Shown: positions 45,112 through 55,242, numbered from the stretch's first letter. The stretch is DNA of 64,000 bases from Sphingomonas sp. (GCF_019635515.1 NZ_JAHBZI010000001.1:682001-746000); one strand, 5' to 3'. The notes: generated by a model from the sequence alone, not told the origin. Program-made: numbers and translations.

Positions 45112-47108
45112 GCTCCCGCCGCCAGCAGGCTGGTGCGCGCGTCTTCGGTGGCGGCGACTTCCTCCGCCGGGATATGATAGTCGCGGTTATAGTCGAAGGT
45201 GTGCCAGATGCCGTAGGCGAGCAGCCCGATCGCCGATAGCGCGGCCAGCCACCAGATATACCAGACCATTGCGAAGCCCAGCGCCAATGCCATGGCCGAC
45301 AGGATCACCCCGGCGCCGGTGTTCTTCGGCATATGGATCGGCAGGAAGCCTGTCACCGGACGCTCGGCGCCGCGATCCTTCATGTCGTACCACGCGTCGA
45401 GATCGTGGACGCGCGGCGTGAAGGCGAAATTATAGGCCGGCGGCGGCGAACTGGTCGACCATTCGAGGGTGCGGCCTTCCCAGGGATCGCCGGTCGTGTC
45501 GCGCAGCTTGTCGCGGTTCTTGATGCTTACCGCGATCTGGATGACGAAGGCGAGGATGCCGATCAGGATGATGACCGCGCCGATCATCGCGATGATGAAA
45601 TAGGGCTGCAGTGTCGGGTCGTCGAAATGCCGCACCCGCCGCGTCGTGCCCATCAGCCCGACGATGTAGATCGGCGTCCAGGCGACCCAATAGCCGATCA
45701 CCCAGCCCCAGAAGGTCACCTTGCCCCAAAAGCGGTCGAGCCGGAAGCCGAACGCCTTGGGGAACCAGTAGTCCATGCCCGCGAACAGCCCGAACACGAC
45801 GCCGCCGATGATGACGTTGTGGAAATGCGCGACGAGGAAAAGCGAGTTGTGCAGCACGAAATCGGCGGGCGGCACCGCCAGCAGCACCCCGGTCATGCCG
45901 CCGACCACGAAGGTGATCATGAAGGCGACGACCCACATCATCGGCAGCTCGAAGCGGATCTGCCCACGGTACATCGTGAACAGCCAGTTGAATATCTTCG
46001 CACCGGTCGGGATCGAGATCACCATGGTGGCGATGCCGAAGAACGAGTTGACGCTGGCGCCTGATCCCATGGTGAAGAAGTGGTGGAGCCACACCAGATA
46101 GCTGAGGATGGTGATGACCACCGTCGCGTAGACCATCGACGAATAGCCGAACAGCCGCTTGCCGGTGAAGGTCGAGGTGATCTCCGAATAGATGCCGAAG
46201 ACGGGCAGGACGAGGACGTACACCTCGGGGTGGCCCCAGATCCACACCAGGTTCCAGTACATCATCGGGTTGCCGCCGAGATCGTTGGTGAAGAAATTGG
46301 TGCCCGCGTAGCGATCGAGCATCAGCAGCGCGAACGCGCCGGTGAGGACCGGGAAGATCGCGATCGCCAGCACGTTCGAGCAGAGCGCGGTCCAGCAGAA
46401 CACCGGCATCTTCATCATCGTCATGCCGGGCGCGCGCATCTTGATGATCGTGGTGACCATGTTGATCGCGCTGAGCGTGGTGCCGACGCCCGCTATCTGC
46501 AGCGCCCATAGATAATAATCGGGCCCGGTATCGGGGCTGTTCTGGAGGTTGGTGACCGGCACATAGTTGAGCCAGCCGCCGCGCGAGAATTCGCCGACGA
46601 ACAGCGAGATCATCACCAGGATCGCGCCCGCCACGGTCAGCCAGAAGCTGAGGTTGTTGAGGAAGGGGAAGGCGACGTCGCGCGCGCCGATCTGGAGCGG
46701 CATCACATAGTTGATGATGCCGACGACGAGCGGGATCGCCACGAAGAAGATCATGATCGTCCCGTGCGCCGAGAAGATCTGATCGTAATGATGCGCGTTC
46801 AGATATCCTTCGCTCGCGCCGAACGCGAGCGACTGCTGGAGCCGCATCATCAGCGCGTCGGCGAAGCCGCGCAGCAGCATGATGATGCCGAGGATGATGT
46901 ACATGATGCCGATCTTCTTGTGATCGACCGTCGTCAGCCATTCGGTCCACAGCCAGCCCCACAGCCGGTATTTGGTGACCAGCGCGAGGATGCCCACCCC
47001 GAGCGCCACCACCACCGCGAAGGTGACGAGCAGGATCGGTTCGTGGACCGGGAAGGATTCAAGCGTCAGGCGGCCGAAGATCGTGCGCGCCAGCGATTCG
47101 GTGAACAT
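45108..47108 (-). CDS. cyoB: Cytochrome o ubiquinol oxidase subunit I (heme-copper)
   Basis: This is the 666-residue catalytic subunit, with about 15 helices. The heme-copper ligands are visible: His of [11 protein letters not shown], His and cross-linked Tyr of [11 protein letters not shown], the His pair of WLHHFFTM, and the His residues of [11 protein letters not shown]. The K and D proton channels are supported by the PEVY and NPMMYWN regions. The enzyme reduces oxygen with ubiquinol electrons and pumps protons. The next gene, cyoA, ends directly at its start. Confidence 0.97.
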   Translation of the reverse strand: MFTESLARTIFGRLTLESFPVHEPILLVTFAVVVALGVGILALVTKYRLWGWLWTEWLTTVDHKKIGIMYIILGIIMLLRGFADALMMRLQQSLAFGASEGYLNAHHYDQIFSAHGTIMIFFVAIPLVVGIINYVMPLQIGARDVAFPFLNNLSFWLTVAGAILVMISLFVGEFSRGGWLNYVPVTNLQNSPDTGPDYYLWALQIAGVGTTLSAINMVTTIIKMRAPGMTMMKMPVFCWTALCSNVLAIAIFPVLTGAFALLMLDRYAGTNFFTNDLGGNPMMYWNLVWIWGHPEVYVLVLPVFGIYSEITSTFTGKRLFGYSSMVYATVVITILSYLVWLHHFFTMGSGASVNSFFGIATMVISIPTGAKIFNWLFTMYRGQIRFELPMMWVVAFMITFVVGGMTGVLLAVPPADFVLHNSLFLVAHFHNVIIGGVVFGLFAGMDYWFPKAFGFRLDRFWGKVTFWGWVIGYWVAWTPIYIVGLMGTTRRVRHFDDPTLQPYFIIAMIGAVIILIGILAFVIQIAVSIKNRDKLRDTTGDPWEGRTLEWSTSSPPPAYNFAFTPRVHDLDAWYDMKDRGAERPVTGFLPIHMPKNTGAGVILSAMALALGFAMVWYIWWLAALSAIGLLAYGIWHTFDYNRDYHIPAEEVAATEDARTSLLAAGA

Positions 47109-48146
47109 TCAACGCTCCTGATGGTGCGAATGCGGGGCGGGGCCGGGTTGCGCGCCGGGAGGGGCGGTGAGGCTCTCACCGCTCTTGCTCTGGTCGCCTT
47201 TCTCCATCAGCGCGCCTTCGGGCTTGCCGGCTTCCGGTGCGTGGCCGCCATGCATGCTGGCGACGCAGGGCGTGCCCGGCTTGACGCAGCGCTGCACCGC
47301 GCGGGTGAACAGGCTCTGGTCGATGCCGCCGAAATAGAGCGCGGGCACTTTCTCGCTGGGCTTCTCCAGCTCGAGGAAGCGATCGGTGTCGAGCGTGGGG
47401 CCGCTGGCCTTGACGCGGGCGACCCAGCTGTCGAACCCGCCCTGATCGACGCCGTAGAGCTTGAAGCGCATGTCCGAGAAGCCGGCGCCACTGTAATTGG
47501 CGGACATCCCTTCGAACCTGCCGGGCCGGTTGAGCACCGCGTGCAGCGTCGAGCGCATGCCCGGCATGGTGTAGATCATCCCCGCCAGCGTTGGCGCGTA
47601 GAAGGTGTTCATCATGTTGGTCGAAGTCAGATCGAAGCGCACCGGACGATCGACCGGCAGCGCCAGCTCGTTGACGGTGGCGACGCCCTGTTCGGGATAG
47701 ATGAACAGCCATTTCCAGTCGAGCGAGACGACCTGCACCACCAGCGGCTTGACCTGGGGATCGACCGGCTTGCCCGCGGCGATCCGGTTCACCGGACGGA
47801 ACGGATCGAGCAGATGCGTGCTCCACCAGGTCAGCGCGCCGAGGCAGATGATGATCAGCAGCGGCGCCGACCAGATCACCAGCTCGAGCGAGGTCGAGTG
47901 GTCGAAATTTGGATCATAGGTGGCGTCGTTGCCCTTGCGATAGCGCCATGCGAAGGTGACGATCAGCGCGATCACCGGCACGATGATCAGCAGCATCAGC
48001 GCCGTGGAGATATAGATGATGTCGCGCTGCTGGAGGGCGATGTCGCCAGCGGGATTGAGCACTTCGCGGTTGCATGCCGCGAGCGCCAGCAAGGGCAGCA
48101 GCGGAAGCGTCCGGCGGAACGATGGCAATGACAGGTGTTTGCGCAT
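47109..48146 (-). CDS. cyoA: Cytochrome o ubiquinol oxidase subunit II (lipoprotein)
   Basis: This is a 345-residue subunit starting at the ATG at 48146. A lipobox (LLALAAC) marks the acylated Cys. Two membrane helices (ALMLLIIVPVIALIVTFAW; IWSAPLLIIICLGALTWW) precede a periplasmic cupredoxin fold. The Cys pair of CuA is absent, as expected for a quinol rather than cytochrome c oxidase. It leads the operon cyoABCD-surf1-regBA. Confidence 0.95.
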   Translation of the reverse strand: MRKHLSLPSFRRTLPLLPLLALAACNREVLNPAGDIALQQRDIIYISTALMLLIIVPVIALIVTFAWRYRKGNDATYDPNFDHSTSLELVIWSAPLLIIICLGALTWWSTHLLDPFRPVNRIAAGKPVDPQVKPLVVQVVSLDWKWLFIYPEQGVATVNELALPVDRPVRFDLTSTNMMNTFYAPTLAGMIYTMPGMRSTLHAVLNRPGRFEGMSANYSGAGFSDMRFKLYGVDQGGFDSWVARVKASGPTLDTDRFLELEKPSEKVPALYFGGIDQSLFTRAVQRCVKPGTPCVASMHGGHAPEAGKPEGALMEKGDQSKSGESLTAPPGAQPGPAPHSHHQER

Positions 48147-48230
48147 GATGATCCGCCTATCCCGGCGCCCGTTACGCCGACATTGGACATTTTGTCCTAT
48201 CCCCACCGCTGCGCTTTTCTGGTGCAAGGC

Positions 48231-48242
48231 GCGTTATAACGC
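48231..48242. promoter_or_regulatory. Perfect palindrome in the cyoA/MFS divergent promoter
   Basis: GCGTTATAACGC is a 12-bp perfect palindrome 85 bases before the cyoA start and 34 bases before the MFS start. It could be an operator or a -10 region; no RegA half-site was clearly identified. Confidence 0.45.
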
Positions 48243-48276
48243 AATAATCTAGGCCAAGGCCGCCGGAGCTAGCCCT

Positions 48277-49653
48277 ATGAGTGCACCGATCGCCGCGTCG
48301 AATTCGACGCAAATGGAGCGCGACGCCCGCGTCGTCACCGCGCGCGAGCACCGAATCGCGCCGGGCGAGATCGCCATTGGCGTGATCGTGGGCCGCACCA
48401 GCGAATTCTTCGACTTCTTCGTCTATGCGATCGCATCGGTGCTGGTGTTCCCGGCGCTGATCTTCCCGTTCGTCGATGCGGTGACCGGGACGCTCTATTC
48501 GTTCGGATTGTTCTCGCTGGCATTTCTCGCGCGCCCGCTCGGCTCGGCGATCTTCATGTGGATCGATCGCAACCATGGCCGTGGCGTCAAGCTGACCATC
48601 GCCTTGTTCCTGCTCGGCGGCTCGACGATGGCGATGGCGTTCGTGCCGAGCTACGCGGATGCCGGGCTGGCGGCGATGTGGATGCTCGCGGCGCTGCGCG
48701 TCGGCCAGGGCATGGCGCTGGGCGGAGCGTGGGACGGGCTGCCGTCGCTGCTTTCGCTGAATGCTCCGCAGACTCGCCGCGGCTGGTATGCGATGATCCC
48801 GCAGCTCGGCGCGCCGCTGGGGCTGATCGTGGCGGCGGGACTGTTCGCGTTCTTCATCTCGACGCTGTCGAGCGCGGATTTCCTCAGCTGGGGCTGGCGC
48901 TATCCGTTCTTCGTCGCCTTCGCGATCAATGTGGTGGCGCTGTTCGCGCGGCTGCGGCTGGTGGCGACGCCGGAGTTCCAGAAGCTGTTCGAGAGCCGCG
49001 AGCTGCAGGCGGCGCCGTTTTGGGAAACGGTGCGGCTGGAGTGGCGGACGATCGCGCTCGGCTCGTTCGCGCCGCTGGCGAGCTTCGCCTTGTTCCACCT
49101 CGTCACCGTCTTCCCGCTCTCCTGGGTCACGCTGTACACCGGCGAGGACGCCGAGCGCTTCCTCGTCATCGAGATCATCGGCGCGGTGGCCTGCGTGTTG
49201 TCGATGCTCGCTTCGGGACTGATCGCCGATCGTGTCGGGCGCCGAGCGGTGCTCGGTGTCTCGGCCGGGCTGATCGCGGCCTATAGCGGCTTCGCGCCGC
49301 AATTGCTGGGCGCGGGCGGCTTTGGCGAGACGGTCTATATGCTCGCGGGCTTCGTGCTGCTGGGGCTGGCGTTCGGCCAGTCGTCGGGCGCGGTCAACGC
49401 CAGCTTCTCGGCCGAGCGCCGCTACACCGGTGCCGCCACCACCGCCAACCTCGCCTGGCTGATCGGCGCCGGCTTCGCGCCGCTGGTGGCGCTGGCGCTC
49501 GCCAGCCGCTTCGGCCTCTGGTCGGTTGGCGCGTATCTGCTTTCGGGCGCGCTCTGCACGCTGATCGCGCTGGGGGTGAACAAGGATTGGGCGCTCGCCA
49601 CCCCCAATTCCGATTCGCCGGCGGTTGATCAGGATACGGCCCAGACCAGGTGA
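48277..49653 (+). CDS. MFS transporter, metabolite:H+ symporter (ProP-like) family
   Basis: This is a 458-residue permease with 12 predicted helices. Family marks are RTSEFFDFFVYAIASVLVFPALIF in the first helix and RPLGSAIFMWIDRNHGR between helices 2 and 3. A GLIADRVGRRAVLG loop follows helix 8. These transporters take up small organic acids, betaine or similar compounds with protons. It is alone and divergent from the cyo operon. The substrate is unknown. Confidence 0.88.
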   Translation: MSAPIAASNSTQMERDARVVTAREHRIAPGEIAIGVIVGRTSEFFDFFVYAIASVLVFPALIFPFVDAVTGTLYSFGLFSLAFLARPLGSAIFMWIDRNHGRGVKLTIALFLLGGSTMAMAFVPSYADAGLAAMWMLAALRVGQGMALGGAWDGLPSLLSLNAPQTRRGWYAMIPQLGAPLGLIVAAGLFAFFISTLSSADFLSWGWRYPFFVAFAINVVALFARLRLVATPEFQKLFESRELQAAPFWETVRLEWRTIALGSFAPLASFALFHLVTVFPLSWVTLYTGEDAERFLVIEIIGAVACVLSMLASGLIADRVGRRAVLGVSAGLIAAYSGFAPQLLGAGGFGETVYMLAGFVLLGLAFGQSSGAVNASFSAERRYTGAATTANLAWLIGAGFAPLVALALASRFGLWSVGAYLLSGALCTLIALGVNKDWALATPNSDSPAVDQDTAQTR

Positions 49654-49690
49654 TGCCGGCAGGGATCGTTCGCCAATCTTCAGCGAGTGG

Positions 49691-50194
49691 TCATAAGTCC
49701 CCGGTCGCGACGAACCTGCCGGCTTCGCGGTCCTTGCGGACGCGGGTGCCGTCGAACACCTGGCCGCTCATCGCGATATAGACGCCGGGCGCCGCCGTCT
49801 GGACGCAGGCGAAGGCCATGCCGAGGTTGAACGCGGCGTCGCTCTCGGCGAAGCGGGCGGGGGTCAGCGCGCCGGTGAGCGCGATGGTCTTGCCGGGGAT
49901 CCCGGCCAGCGCCCGCGCGGTTTCGGTCATGGTATCGGTGCCATGGGTGATGATGATGCGCTTTTCGGGAGCGGCGGCGACGCGCGCGACCAGATCGGCG
50001 CGATCCGCCTCGGCGATGTCGAGGCTGTCCTTGCGCATCACTTCCTCGATGCGGAAGGCATGCGCCACCCGCGCGACCTCGAGCATCCGCGCGATGATGC
50101 TCTCCGTGATCGCATATTCGCTCAGCGCGTCGAAATATTGCTTGTCGATCGTGCCGCCGGTGGTGAGCACCAGGATGTCACTGTCGCTGGCCAT
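49691..50194 (-). CDS. Single-domain L-asparaginase-like amidohydrolase
   Basis: This 167-residue protein covers only the N-terminal half of asparaginase. It has both nucleophile regions, LTTGGTIDK with the first Thr and ITHGTDTMTE with the Thr-Asp pair, but the C-terminal domain that helps dimerisation in the full enzyme is missing. The real start is the ATG at 50194; a much longer frame runs through the neighbouring gene. As the last gene of the peptidoglycan-salvage operon it may act on asparagine or a peptide-derived amide. Its activity cannot be taken for granted. Confidence 0.72.
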   Translation of the reverse strand: MASDSDILVLTTGGTIDKQYFDALSEYAITESIIARMLEVARVAHAFRIEEVMRKDSLDIAEADRADLVARVAAAPEKRIIITHGTDTMTETARALAGIPGKTIALTGALTPARFAESDAAFNLGMAFACVQTAAPGVYIAMSGQVFDGTRVRKDREAGRFVATGDL

Positions 50195-50208
50195 TGTCGC
50201 TTCCGCCT

Positions 50209-51780
50209 TCAAACCTCGCCGCGCGCTAGCTCGGGCGCGGACGCGCGTCCAGCCGGTACGGCGGCGACGAGGAAGGCGACCGCGGTGCCGAGGCAAAGCT
50301 GGAACGGGAAGGCGAGGTGGCAAAGCACTTCCGGCAGGCCGATCGACGCGGCGATTGCCGGCTGGAGCAGCAACACCGTGACGAAGCCCGCGATCAGCGA
50401 GGCGATCACCGATGCCGTCGATCCGCGCCGGGTGAAGATTACCGTGAAATAGACGCCGAGCAGGCCGGAATAGGCGAAGACCATCACGCCGAGGGCGAAT
50501 TCGAGCAGGCCCATCTCGGTATAATGTTGCCAGTAGAAGGACAGCACCGCGACCGCGAGCATCGCCACGCCAATGATGCCCATGCCGGCACGGCCGGCCT
50601 GGACGTAATGATGCTCCTCGACCGGAGCCCGCCGCGCGCGCCACGGGCGATAGAAATCCTCGATCAGCACCGAAGACATGGCGTTGAGCGCCGAATTGGT
50701 GGTGGCGACGGCTGCGGCCATGATGCCGGCGGTGACCAGGCCGCGCAGTCCCGGCGGAAGCTGCGTCAGGATATAATGCATGAAGGTGCTGATCTTCTCG
50801 CCGTCGAAGGCGTGGCTGGCGGTGGCGGTGGCGCCGCCCATCAGCTCGGGACGATCGTAGAAGATGTGGAGCAGCAGGCCGATGGTGATGAAGATCGCCA
50901 CCACCGGCACCGTCGCCAGCACCGAGACATAGAGGCTGCGCGCGCCGGTCTTCGCATCCTTGCACGCCAGCAGCCGCTGGGTGATGTCCTGATCGAGCCC
51001 GGTCGAGGCGACGGTGAGCAGGGCGATGCCGGTGACGATCGCCAGCAGCGAGAAGGGCTTGGACAAATCCATCGACAGATCGAACAGGCGCAGCTTGTCG
51101 ATATCGCCCGGCGCGTTGGCAAGGCCGTGGAGGATCTCGGCATTGGTCGCGGGGATCGACAGGCGGATGAAGATCAAAACGGTGATCGCCGATCCGACCA
51201 TGATCACGAACTGGACGAGATCGATCCACAGCACCGAGCGCAACCCGCCGACGAATGTCGAGAGAAAGGCGGCGGCGACCAGCAGCGCGGCGGCGATGAA
51301 GATGCCTCCTGCGGTGACCGTGGAGGTCATCACCATCGCGATGGCGATCGCCGCCAGATAGATGCGCGCGCCGCCCGCCAGCACCCGGCCGAGCAGGAAC
51401 ATCGCCCCGGTCCAGCGCGTCGCGATCGTGCCGAAGCGCAGGGTCAGCAGTTCGTAGACCGTCGTCACCCGTGCCGCGTAGAAGCGCGGGATCAGCACCC
51501 GGGCGACGAAGATCGCGCCGAGCAACGCGCCGAGATTGGTGCCGAGATAGGTGAAGTCGCCGCGATAGCCGTAATCGGGTCCGCCGAGGAAGGTCGCCGC
51601 CGACTGCGTAGCCGACAGCACCGAGACCGCGGCGAGCCAGACCGGCACGGTGCCGCCGGCAAGGAAATAGTCCTTGGCGGTGTGGGTGTGCTTCGGGGTG
51701 AACAGCCAGGCGCCCGCCCCCAGCAAGGCGAGGTAGGCGAGGGTGACTACCCAATCCAAGGTGCTGAAAGGCAAGGACAT
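50209..51780 (-). CDS. Sodium:solute symporter (SSS family)
   Basis: This is a 523-residue permease with about 13-14 helices. The SSS pattern is seen in KDYFLAGGTVPVWLAAVSVLSATQSAATFLGGP, in GLRSVLWIDLVQFVIMVGSAI, and in GLVTAGIMAAAVATTNSALNAMSSV, the sodium-site region. It lies between NamZ and asparaginase genes in a salvage operon, so a cell-wall sugar such as MurNAc is a likely cargo. This is inference from context. Confidence 0.88.
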   Translation of the reverse strand: MSLPFSTLDWVVTLAYLALLGAGAWLFTPKHTHTAKDYFLAGGTVPVWLAAVSVLSATQSAATFLGGPDYGYRGDFTYLGTNLGALLGAIFVARVLIPRFYAARVTTVYELLTLRFGTIATRWTGAMFLLGRVLAGGARIYLAAIAIAMVMTSTVTAGGIFIAAALLVAAAFLSTFVGGLRSVLWIDLVQFVIMVGSAITVLIFIRLSIPATNAEILHGLANAPGDIDKLRLFDLSMDLSKPFSLLAIVTGIALLTVASTGLDQDITQRLLACKDAKTGARSLYVSVLATVPVVAIFITIGLLLHIFYDRPELMGGATATASHAFDGEKISTFMHYILTQLPPGLRGLVTAGIMAAAVATTNSALNAMSSVLIEDFYRPWRARRAPVEEHHYVQAGRAGMGIIGVAMLAVAVLSFYWQHYTEMGLLEFALGVMVFAYSGLLGVYFTVIFTRRGSTASVIASLIAGFVTVLLLQPAIAASIGLPEVLCHLAFPFQLCLGTAVAFLVAAVPAGRASAPELARGEV

Positions 51781-51789
51781 CGAAATCCC

Positions 51790-53025
51790 CTAGTACAACA
51801 GATAGCCCGCGCGGCGGGCCTTGAAGCGCTGGAGCTCGGCCTGCCAGCCTTTGGCGATCACCCGCGGGTCCATGCCCGCCTTGATCCGGTCGAGGACGGT
51901 GCGGTTGCGCAGCAGCCGGTCGACCTTTTCGATCTGGAACGTGTCGCCATAGAGCTTCCACAAGGCGGCGACGGCCTCGATGCCGAGCGCCGGCGCATCG
52001 AGCCGGTCGCGGTCGTGGATGATCACCTCGACGCCCTGAAGCCGCTGGCCCGCAAACGGGTAGAGCTTGTCGTTCGCCGCGACATAGGTGACGGGGAGGA
52101 AGCTGACGCCCGGAATGCGCCGCGCGTTGAGATAGGCCGCGAGCTGCGTCGCCTTGATCCACGGCGCGCCGAAACGGAGGAAGGGCGAGCCCTCCGGCCC
52201 CTTGATGCTGATATTGGTGCCTTCGAGCAGCGCGGTGCCGGCATAGGCGGTCGCCTGGGTCAGGCTGCGCAGATTGGGCGAGGGGTTGATCCACAACAGC
52301 CCGGTATCGTCGTACCAGAGATCGCGCCTCCAGCCCGTCATCCGGATCACGGTCAGCCTCGCGCCGATCTTGTCCTCGGCGTTGAACATCCGGGCCAGTT
52401 CGCCGAGCGTCATTCCCGGGCGCATCGGCTCGGAATGGACATTGGTGTAATCCTCGCGGCCAGGGGTCGAGACAGGGCCCTGCACCGCGACCCCTCCCAA
52501 TGGGTTGGGACGGTCGAGGATGATGATCTCGACGTGGTTGGCCGCGCCCGCCTGCAGGAAATATTTGGTCAGGGTCTGGAAGGTCCAGTAGCGCACGCCC
52601 GCGTCCTGCAGATCGATCACCACCGCATCGACGTCCGCCAGTTGCGCGGCGCCGGGGCGCTTTTCGGCGTCGGTCCGGCCATAGAGGCTGATGATCGGCA
52701 GGCCGGTCCCGGTGTCGATCCTGTCATCGATATCCATGTCGTCGGTCGCGGCGTTGATGCCGTGCTCGCCGCTGAACAATTTGACGATCTCGACGCCGGG
52801 GATATGCGCTTCGCGCAGCACGTCGATGGTGCGGCGACCGTCGCTGTCGACGCTGATCGGGTTGGCGAGGATGGCCAGCCGCAGCTTGCCGCCATGCCGC
52901 GCCGCGATCTCGGCGAGCGCCGCGAAGCGGGTATCCTGCAGCACATCGATACCGGTGCGGACCTGCGCCGCGGCGGGCATGGTGACGAACAGCGCCAGCA
53001 GCGCGAGGATCAGCCGGCGCATCAT
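51790..53025 (-). CDS. namZ: Exo-beta-N-acetylmuramidase NamZ (DUF1343)
   Basis: This is a 411-residue exported protein with signal MMRRLILALLALFVTMPAAA. DUF1343 motifs are FSGEHGI, DLQDAGVRYWT, LDRPNP and INPSPNL. Characterised NamZ proteins release terminal N-acetylmuramic acid from peptidoglycan chains, which fits the transporter beside it. It overlaps the serine hydrolase by four bases. Confidence 0.9.
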   Translation of the reverse strand: MMRRLILALLALFVTMPAAAQVRTGIDVLQDTRFAALAEIAARHGGKLRLAILANPISVDSDGRRTIDVLREAHIPGVEIVKLFSGEHGINAATDDMDIDDRIDTGTGLPIISLYGRTDAEKRPGAAQLADVDAVVIDLQDAGVRYWTFQTLTKYFLQAGAANHVEIIILDRPNPLGGVAVQGPVSTPGREDYTNVHSEPMRPGMTLGELARMFNAEDKIGARLTVIRMTGWRRDLWYDDTGLLWINPSPNLRSLTQATAYAGTALLEGTNISIKGPEGSPFLRFGAPWIKATQLAAYLNARRIPGVSFLPVTYVAANDKLYPFAGQRLQGVEVIIHDRDRLDAPALGIEAVAALWKLYGDTFQIEKVDRLLRNRTVLDRIKAGMDPRVIAKGWQAELQRFKARRAGYLLY

Positions 53026-54197
53026 TTCCCCTTGTCCAATGCCTCGAGCACGGCGCTGTGGATCGCCGGGCGGGCCTGATTGATCAGCAAATTATCACGG
53101 GTCGGGTTCACCCGGTTGGTGAGCAGGATCACGAAGGCGTCGCGGTCCGGATCGATGTAGATCGAGGTGCCGGTGAAGCCGGTGTGCATGATCGCGTGAC
53201 GAGACGCCAGCGGCCCGGCCCAGCCGGCGCCGGGCGGCATGTCCCAGCCGAGCGCGCGGCTGCTGTCCGCCGGAATGCCCTGCGCGCTGCGGAACAGGGC
53301 CACGGTGCCGGCGCGGAGCAGCCTTTTGCCGCGATAGGTGCCGCCGTTCAGATACATTTGCGCCAGCTTCGCCAGATCGCGCGCGGTCGAGAACAGCCCG
53401 GCATGCCCGGCGACGCCGCCCATCAGATAGGCATTTTCGTCATGCACCACGCCGCGCACCAGCGCGTGGCGTAGGACATCGTCCTGCTCGGTCGGAACGA
53501 TGCGAGCGGAGGGGCGCGGATTGAAGCCGGTATCCGTCATCCCCAGCGGGCCGAACACTTCGCGCCGCACGAAGCGGTCGAGCGGCTGCCCGGAAATGCG
53601 TGCGACGATCTCGCCGATCAGGATGATGTTGAAGTCCTGATATTTGTAGACCGCGCCCGGCGCGTCGCTTGCGGGGAGCGCGTAGATCTGGGCGAGGATG
53701 CCCTGCCGGTCCTTGGCCTTGCTCCAGAACACTCCTGACGGCTTCAGCCCCGAACTGTGGGTGAGCAGGTGGCGGACAGTGATCCGGTCGTGCCCGGTGG
53801 TGCCGGCGAATTCGGGCAGGTAGCGCATGACCGGCGCATCGAGATCGAGCTTGCCGCGATCGTAGAGGATCGCCGCCGCGCTGGTCGTCGCCACCACCTT
53901 GGTGAGCGAGGCCATGTCGAAGATCGCGTCGGCCGGCATCGGCGGGGCGCCCTCCGCGACGCTCATCCGTCCGAACGCCTTCAACGCGATGATCCGGCCA
54001 TGTTGACCCACCGCCAGCACCGCGCCGGGAAACGCCTTCGCCGCGACCCATTTGTCGACTTCGGCAAAGGCTGCCGCGAAGCGCGCATCGGGGGTCGCCG
54101 CGTGGTGGCCCGCAAGCGCCGCGATGCCGGGCTGGCCGCACAGCAACAGCCCCGCCGCCGCACATGCACAAAGCGCGTTCCTGCCGATCATGCGCAT
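53022..54197 (-). CDS. Periplasmic serine hydrolase, class C beta-lactamase family
   Basis: This 391-residue protein has signal region NALCACAAAGLLLCGQPGIAAL. The nucleophile motif is SLTK (SxxK), the Tyr motif appears as YQDFN, and the third motif as HTGFTGTS. Family members include esterases, D-amino-acid peptidases and cell-wall amidases as well as beta-lactamases. Directly upstream of NamZ it probably trims peptide stems. Resistance to beta-lactams is not indicated. Confidence 0.85.
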   Translation of the reverse strand: MRMIGRNALCACAAAGLLLCGQPGIAALAGHHAATPDARFAAAFAEVDKWVAAKAFPGAVLAVGQHGRIIALKAFGRMSVAEGAPPMPADAIFDMASLTKVVATTSAAAILYDRGKLDLDAPVMRYLPEFAGTTGHDRITVRHLLTHSSGLKPSGVFWSKAKDRQGILAQIYALPASDAPGAVYKYQDFNIILIGEIVARISGQPLDRFVRREVFGPLGMTDTGFNPRPSARIVPTEQDDVLRHALVRGVVHDENAYLMGGVAGHAGLFSTARDLAKLAQMYLNGGTYRGKRLLRAGTVALFRSAQGIPADSSRALGWDMPPGAGWAGPLASRHAIMHTGFTGTSIYIDPDRDAFVILLTNRVNPTRDNLLINQARPAIHSAVLEALDKGK

Positions 54198-54200
54198 CGA

Positions 54201-54222
54201 TGCTCCGCCATATGGCGGAGCA
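54201..54222. repeat. Perfect 22-bp palindrome between pit and the hydrolase operon
   Basis: TGCTCCGCCAT is followed directly by its complement ATGGCGGAGCA. No T run is present. It lies four bases before the serine hydrolase start and seven after the pit stop, so it may be a mRNA hairpin that separates the two operons. Confidence 0.6.
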
Positions 54223-54228
54223 TAGAGC

Positions 54229-55242
54229 CTAGAAAAGCAATGTCACCGCGTAGAAAGCCGCGCCAATCACCGCCGATGCCGGAATGGTGATGATCCACGC
54301 CATCACGACATTCTTGGCGACGCCCCAGCGCACCGCCGAAGCGCGCCGCGCGGTGCCGGCGCCGATGATCGAGCCGGTGATGGTGTGGGTGGTCGAGACC
54401 GGAATGCCGAGCGTCGACGCGCTGAACACGATGATCGAGCCGGCCAGCGAGGCGCTGAAGCCCTGGTGCTGCGAAAGCTTGGTGATCCGCGAGCCCATCG
54501 TCTCGATGATCTTCCAGCCGCCGGTCATCGTGCCGGCCGCGATCGCGATGTAGCAGCTGATCGCCACCCAGTGCGGTACTTCGAAGTCGCCGGTCAGCCG
54601 GCCTGTCGAATAGAGCAGGACGGTGATGATCCCCATCGTCTTCTGGGCGTCGTTGAGGCCGTGGCTGATCGAATAGCAGGCGGACGAAATCACGTGCAGC
54701 ACGCGGAAACTGCGCTCGGCGTGGAACGAATTCACCCGGTGGAAAATCCAGCTGCTGACCAGCATCACCAGCATCGCCAGGATCATGCCGAGCGTGGGCG
54801 AGAGGACGATGGCGACGAGGGTCTTGTTGAGCCCGGTCCACTGGATCGCGAAGATGCCACCATGCGCTACGCCCGCGCCGATCAGCCCGCCGACCAGCGC
54901 GTGGCTGCTCGACGAGGGGATGCCGCGCAGCCAGGTGATGACGTTCCACGACATCGCGCCGCCCAATGCGCCGAAGATCACCGCGGGCGTGACGATATCC
55001 TTGTCGACCAGCCCCTTGCCGATGGTCTCGGCGACGGCATGGAGCGCCGGGAAGGCCAGCGACAGGAAATAGGCGGCGAAATTGAAGAATGCGGCGAACA
55101 GCACCGCCTTGACCGGCGACAGCAGCCGCGTCGCCACCACCGTCGCGATCGAATTGGCGGCATCGTGCAACCCGTTCAGATAATCGAACGCCAGCGCGAC
55201 GGCGATCAGGCCGACGAGCAGCGGAAAGGCGAGCTCATGCAT
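54229..55242 (-). CDS. Inorganic phosphate transporter (PiT family)
   Basis: This is a 337-residue permease of the PiT family. The N-terminal DYLNGLHDAANSIATVVATR and C-terminal VSTTHTITGSIIGAGTARR blocks are the inverted PiT signature repeats, with about ten membrane helices. It takes up phosphate with protons or sodium and low affinity. The DUF47 gene lies 21 bases upstream on the same strand, the usual partner for PiT. Confidence 0.94.
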   Translation of the reverse strand: MHELAFPLLVGLIAVALAFDYLNGLHDAANSIATVVATRLLSPVKAVLFAAFFNFAAYFLSLAFPALHAVAETIGKGLVDKDIVTPAVIFGALGGAMSWNVITWLRGIPSSSSHALVGGLIGAGVAHGGIFAIQWTGLNKTLVAIVLSPTLGMILAMLVMLVSSWIFHRVNSFHAERSFRVLHVISSACYSISHGLNDAQKTMGIITVLLYSTGRLTGDFEVPHWVAISCYIAIAAGTMTGGWKIIETMGSRITKLSQHQGFSASLAGSIIVFSASTLGIPVSTTHTITGSIIGAGTARRASAVRWGVAKNVVMAWIITIPASAVIGAAFYAVTLLF

